Below are positions 63,741 through 64,000 of a stretch of DNA of 64,000 bases, piece by piece. A model generated the notes under the pieces. That model did not search any database. It was not told the DNA's origin and saw only the letters and a program-made list of their open reading frames with translations. The stretch spans positions 310,001-374,000 of the forward strand of contig NZ_LJTC01000008.1 of NCBI RefSeq assembly GCF_001306915.1. The letters are read 5' to 3'. The position numbers were made by a program, and so were the translations under genes. Within the stretch, counting starts at the first letter, position 1. Each line of letters starts with the position of its first letter. Origin of the DNA: Pseudoalteromonas lipolytica (lineage in GTDB: Bacteria > Pseudomonadota > Gammaproteobacteria > Enterobacterales > Alteromonadaceae).

Positions 63741-64000
63741 ACATCCCTTTATGTGCTTATGTAAGAAAGCCACCGACTTGCGAGTTAGCATTAACCAAAC
63801 TACTAATAAATTAGTATATTAGTAGTTGGAGAATAGGCAAATTCGATTAATCTAAAGTGGTTTTTCTCTAGCTGTTTGCTATTCATACAATTTATTAGAC
63901 TAATAGTTAATGTGTTTGAAAAATAACCTTTAGCTTACTTTTTCAAAGCGTTTTTTATAAATAAAGCTATTTATATCAATGTATTAAATTTATTTTCGGA

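Overview
The window looks like a chromosome segment of a marine gammaproteobacterium, most likely Pseudoalteromonas or a close relative in the Alteromonadales. This is inferred from the gene mix: a TonB-dependent receptor next to a PKD lipoprotein, several methyl-accepting chemotaxis proteins, AstB, OhrR/Ohr, a MASE1 diguanylate cyclase and AT-rich intergenic DNA. No rRNA, tRNA, integrase, transposase or CRISPR array was seen.

Layout. (1) 1-2640: core left flank, the 3' end of a TonB-dependent receptor and a PKD-domain lipoprotein. (2) About 2900-39090: a dense accessory island of defence type. In order it holds an orphan CARF (NE0113-family) protein; a complete type I restriction-modification locus (hsdR, hsdM, hsdS) with a membrane-anchored accessory gene and a truncated ATPase; a tight six-gene operon with an Hsp70-like ATPase, two paralogous small proteins on either side of a HerA-like ATPase, an unknown protein and a GrpE-like coiled-coil protein; a pair of DUF262 (GmrSD-like) proteins, the second with a DUF1524 HNH domain; a 1652-residue NERD nuclease/double kinase/SF1 helicase fusion with an unknown partner; the decayed remains of a second hsdR; two orphan hypothetical genes; a tandem AAA+ ATPase, an HNH endonuclease and a WYL regulator; and an FtsZ paralogue that keeps both the GTPase residues and the C-terminal partner-binding peptide. 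A short FtsZ-like remnant lies at the right edge. (3) 39090-64000: core right flank with an FNR-type site before a YfhL ferredoxin, two tandem PAS chemoreceptors, a LysR/NAD(P)-binding divergent pair, a Kelch/Sir2 pair, a carboxylesterase, MarC, a DUF4382 lipoprotein, further chemoreceptors, AstB/GNAT, an alcohol dehydrogenase, OhrR/Ohr with twin operators, a GMC oxidoreductase and a MASE1-GGDEF enzyme. Related structured intergenic repeats lie in the last 10 kb.

How the parts may work together. The best candidate for an undescribed system is the operon at 12414-20801. It pairs a chaperone-type ATPase and a GrpE-like exchange factor with a HerA-type motor and two paralogues that have small-residue-rich, possibly membrane-active N-termini. 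A near-identical palindrome lies before hsdR and before this operon. The first copy starts directly after the gene for the CARF/winged-helix protein, which suggests shared control. The second candidate is the WYL regulator-FtsZ paralogue pair, separated by a perfect inverted repeat. It suggests a regulated cell-division-targeting function inside the island. These functional proposals are inferences from domain content and gene order.
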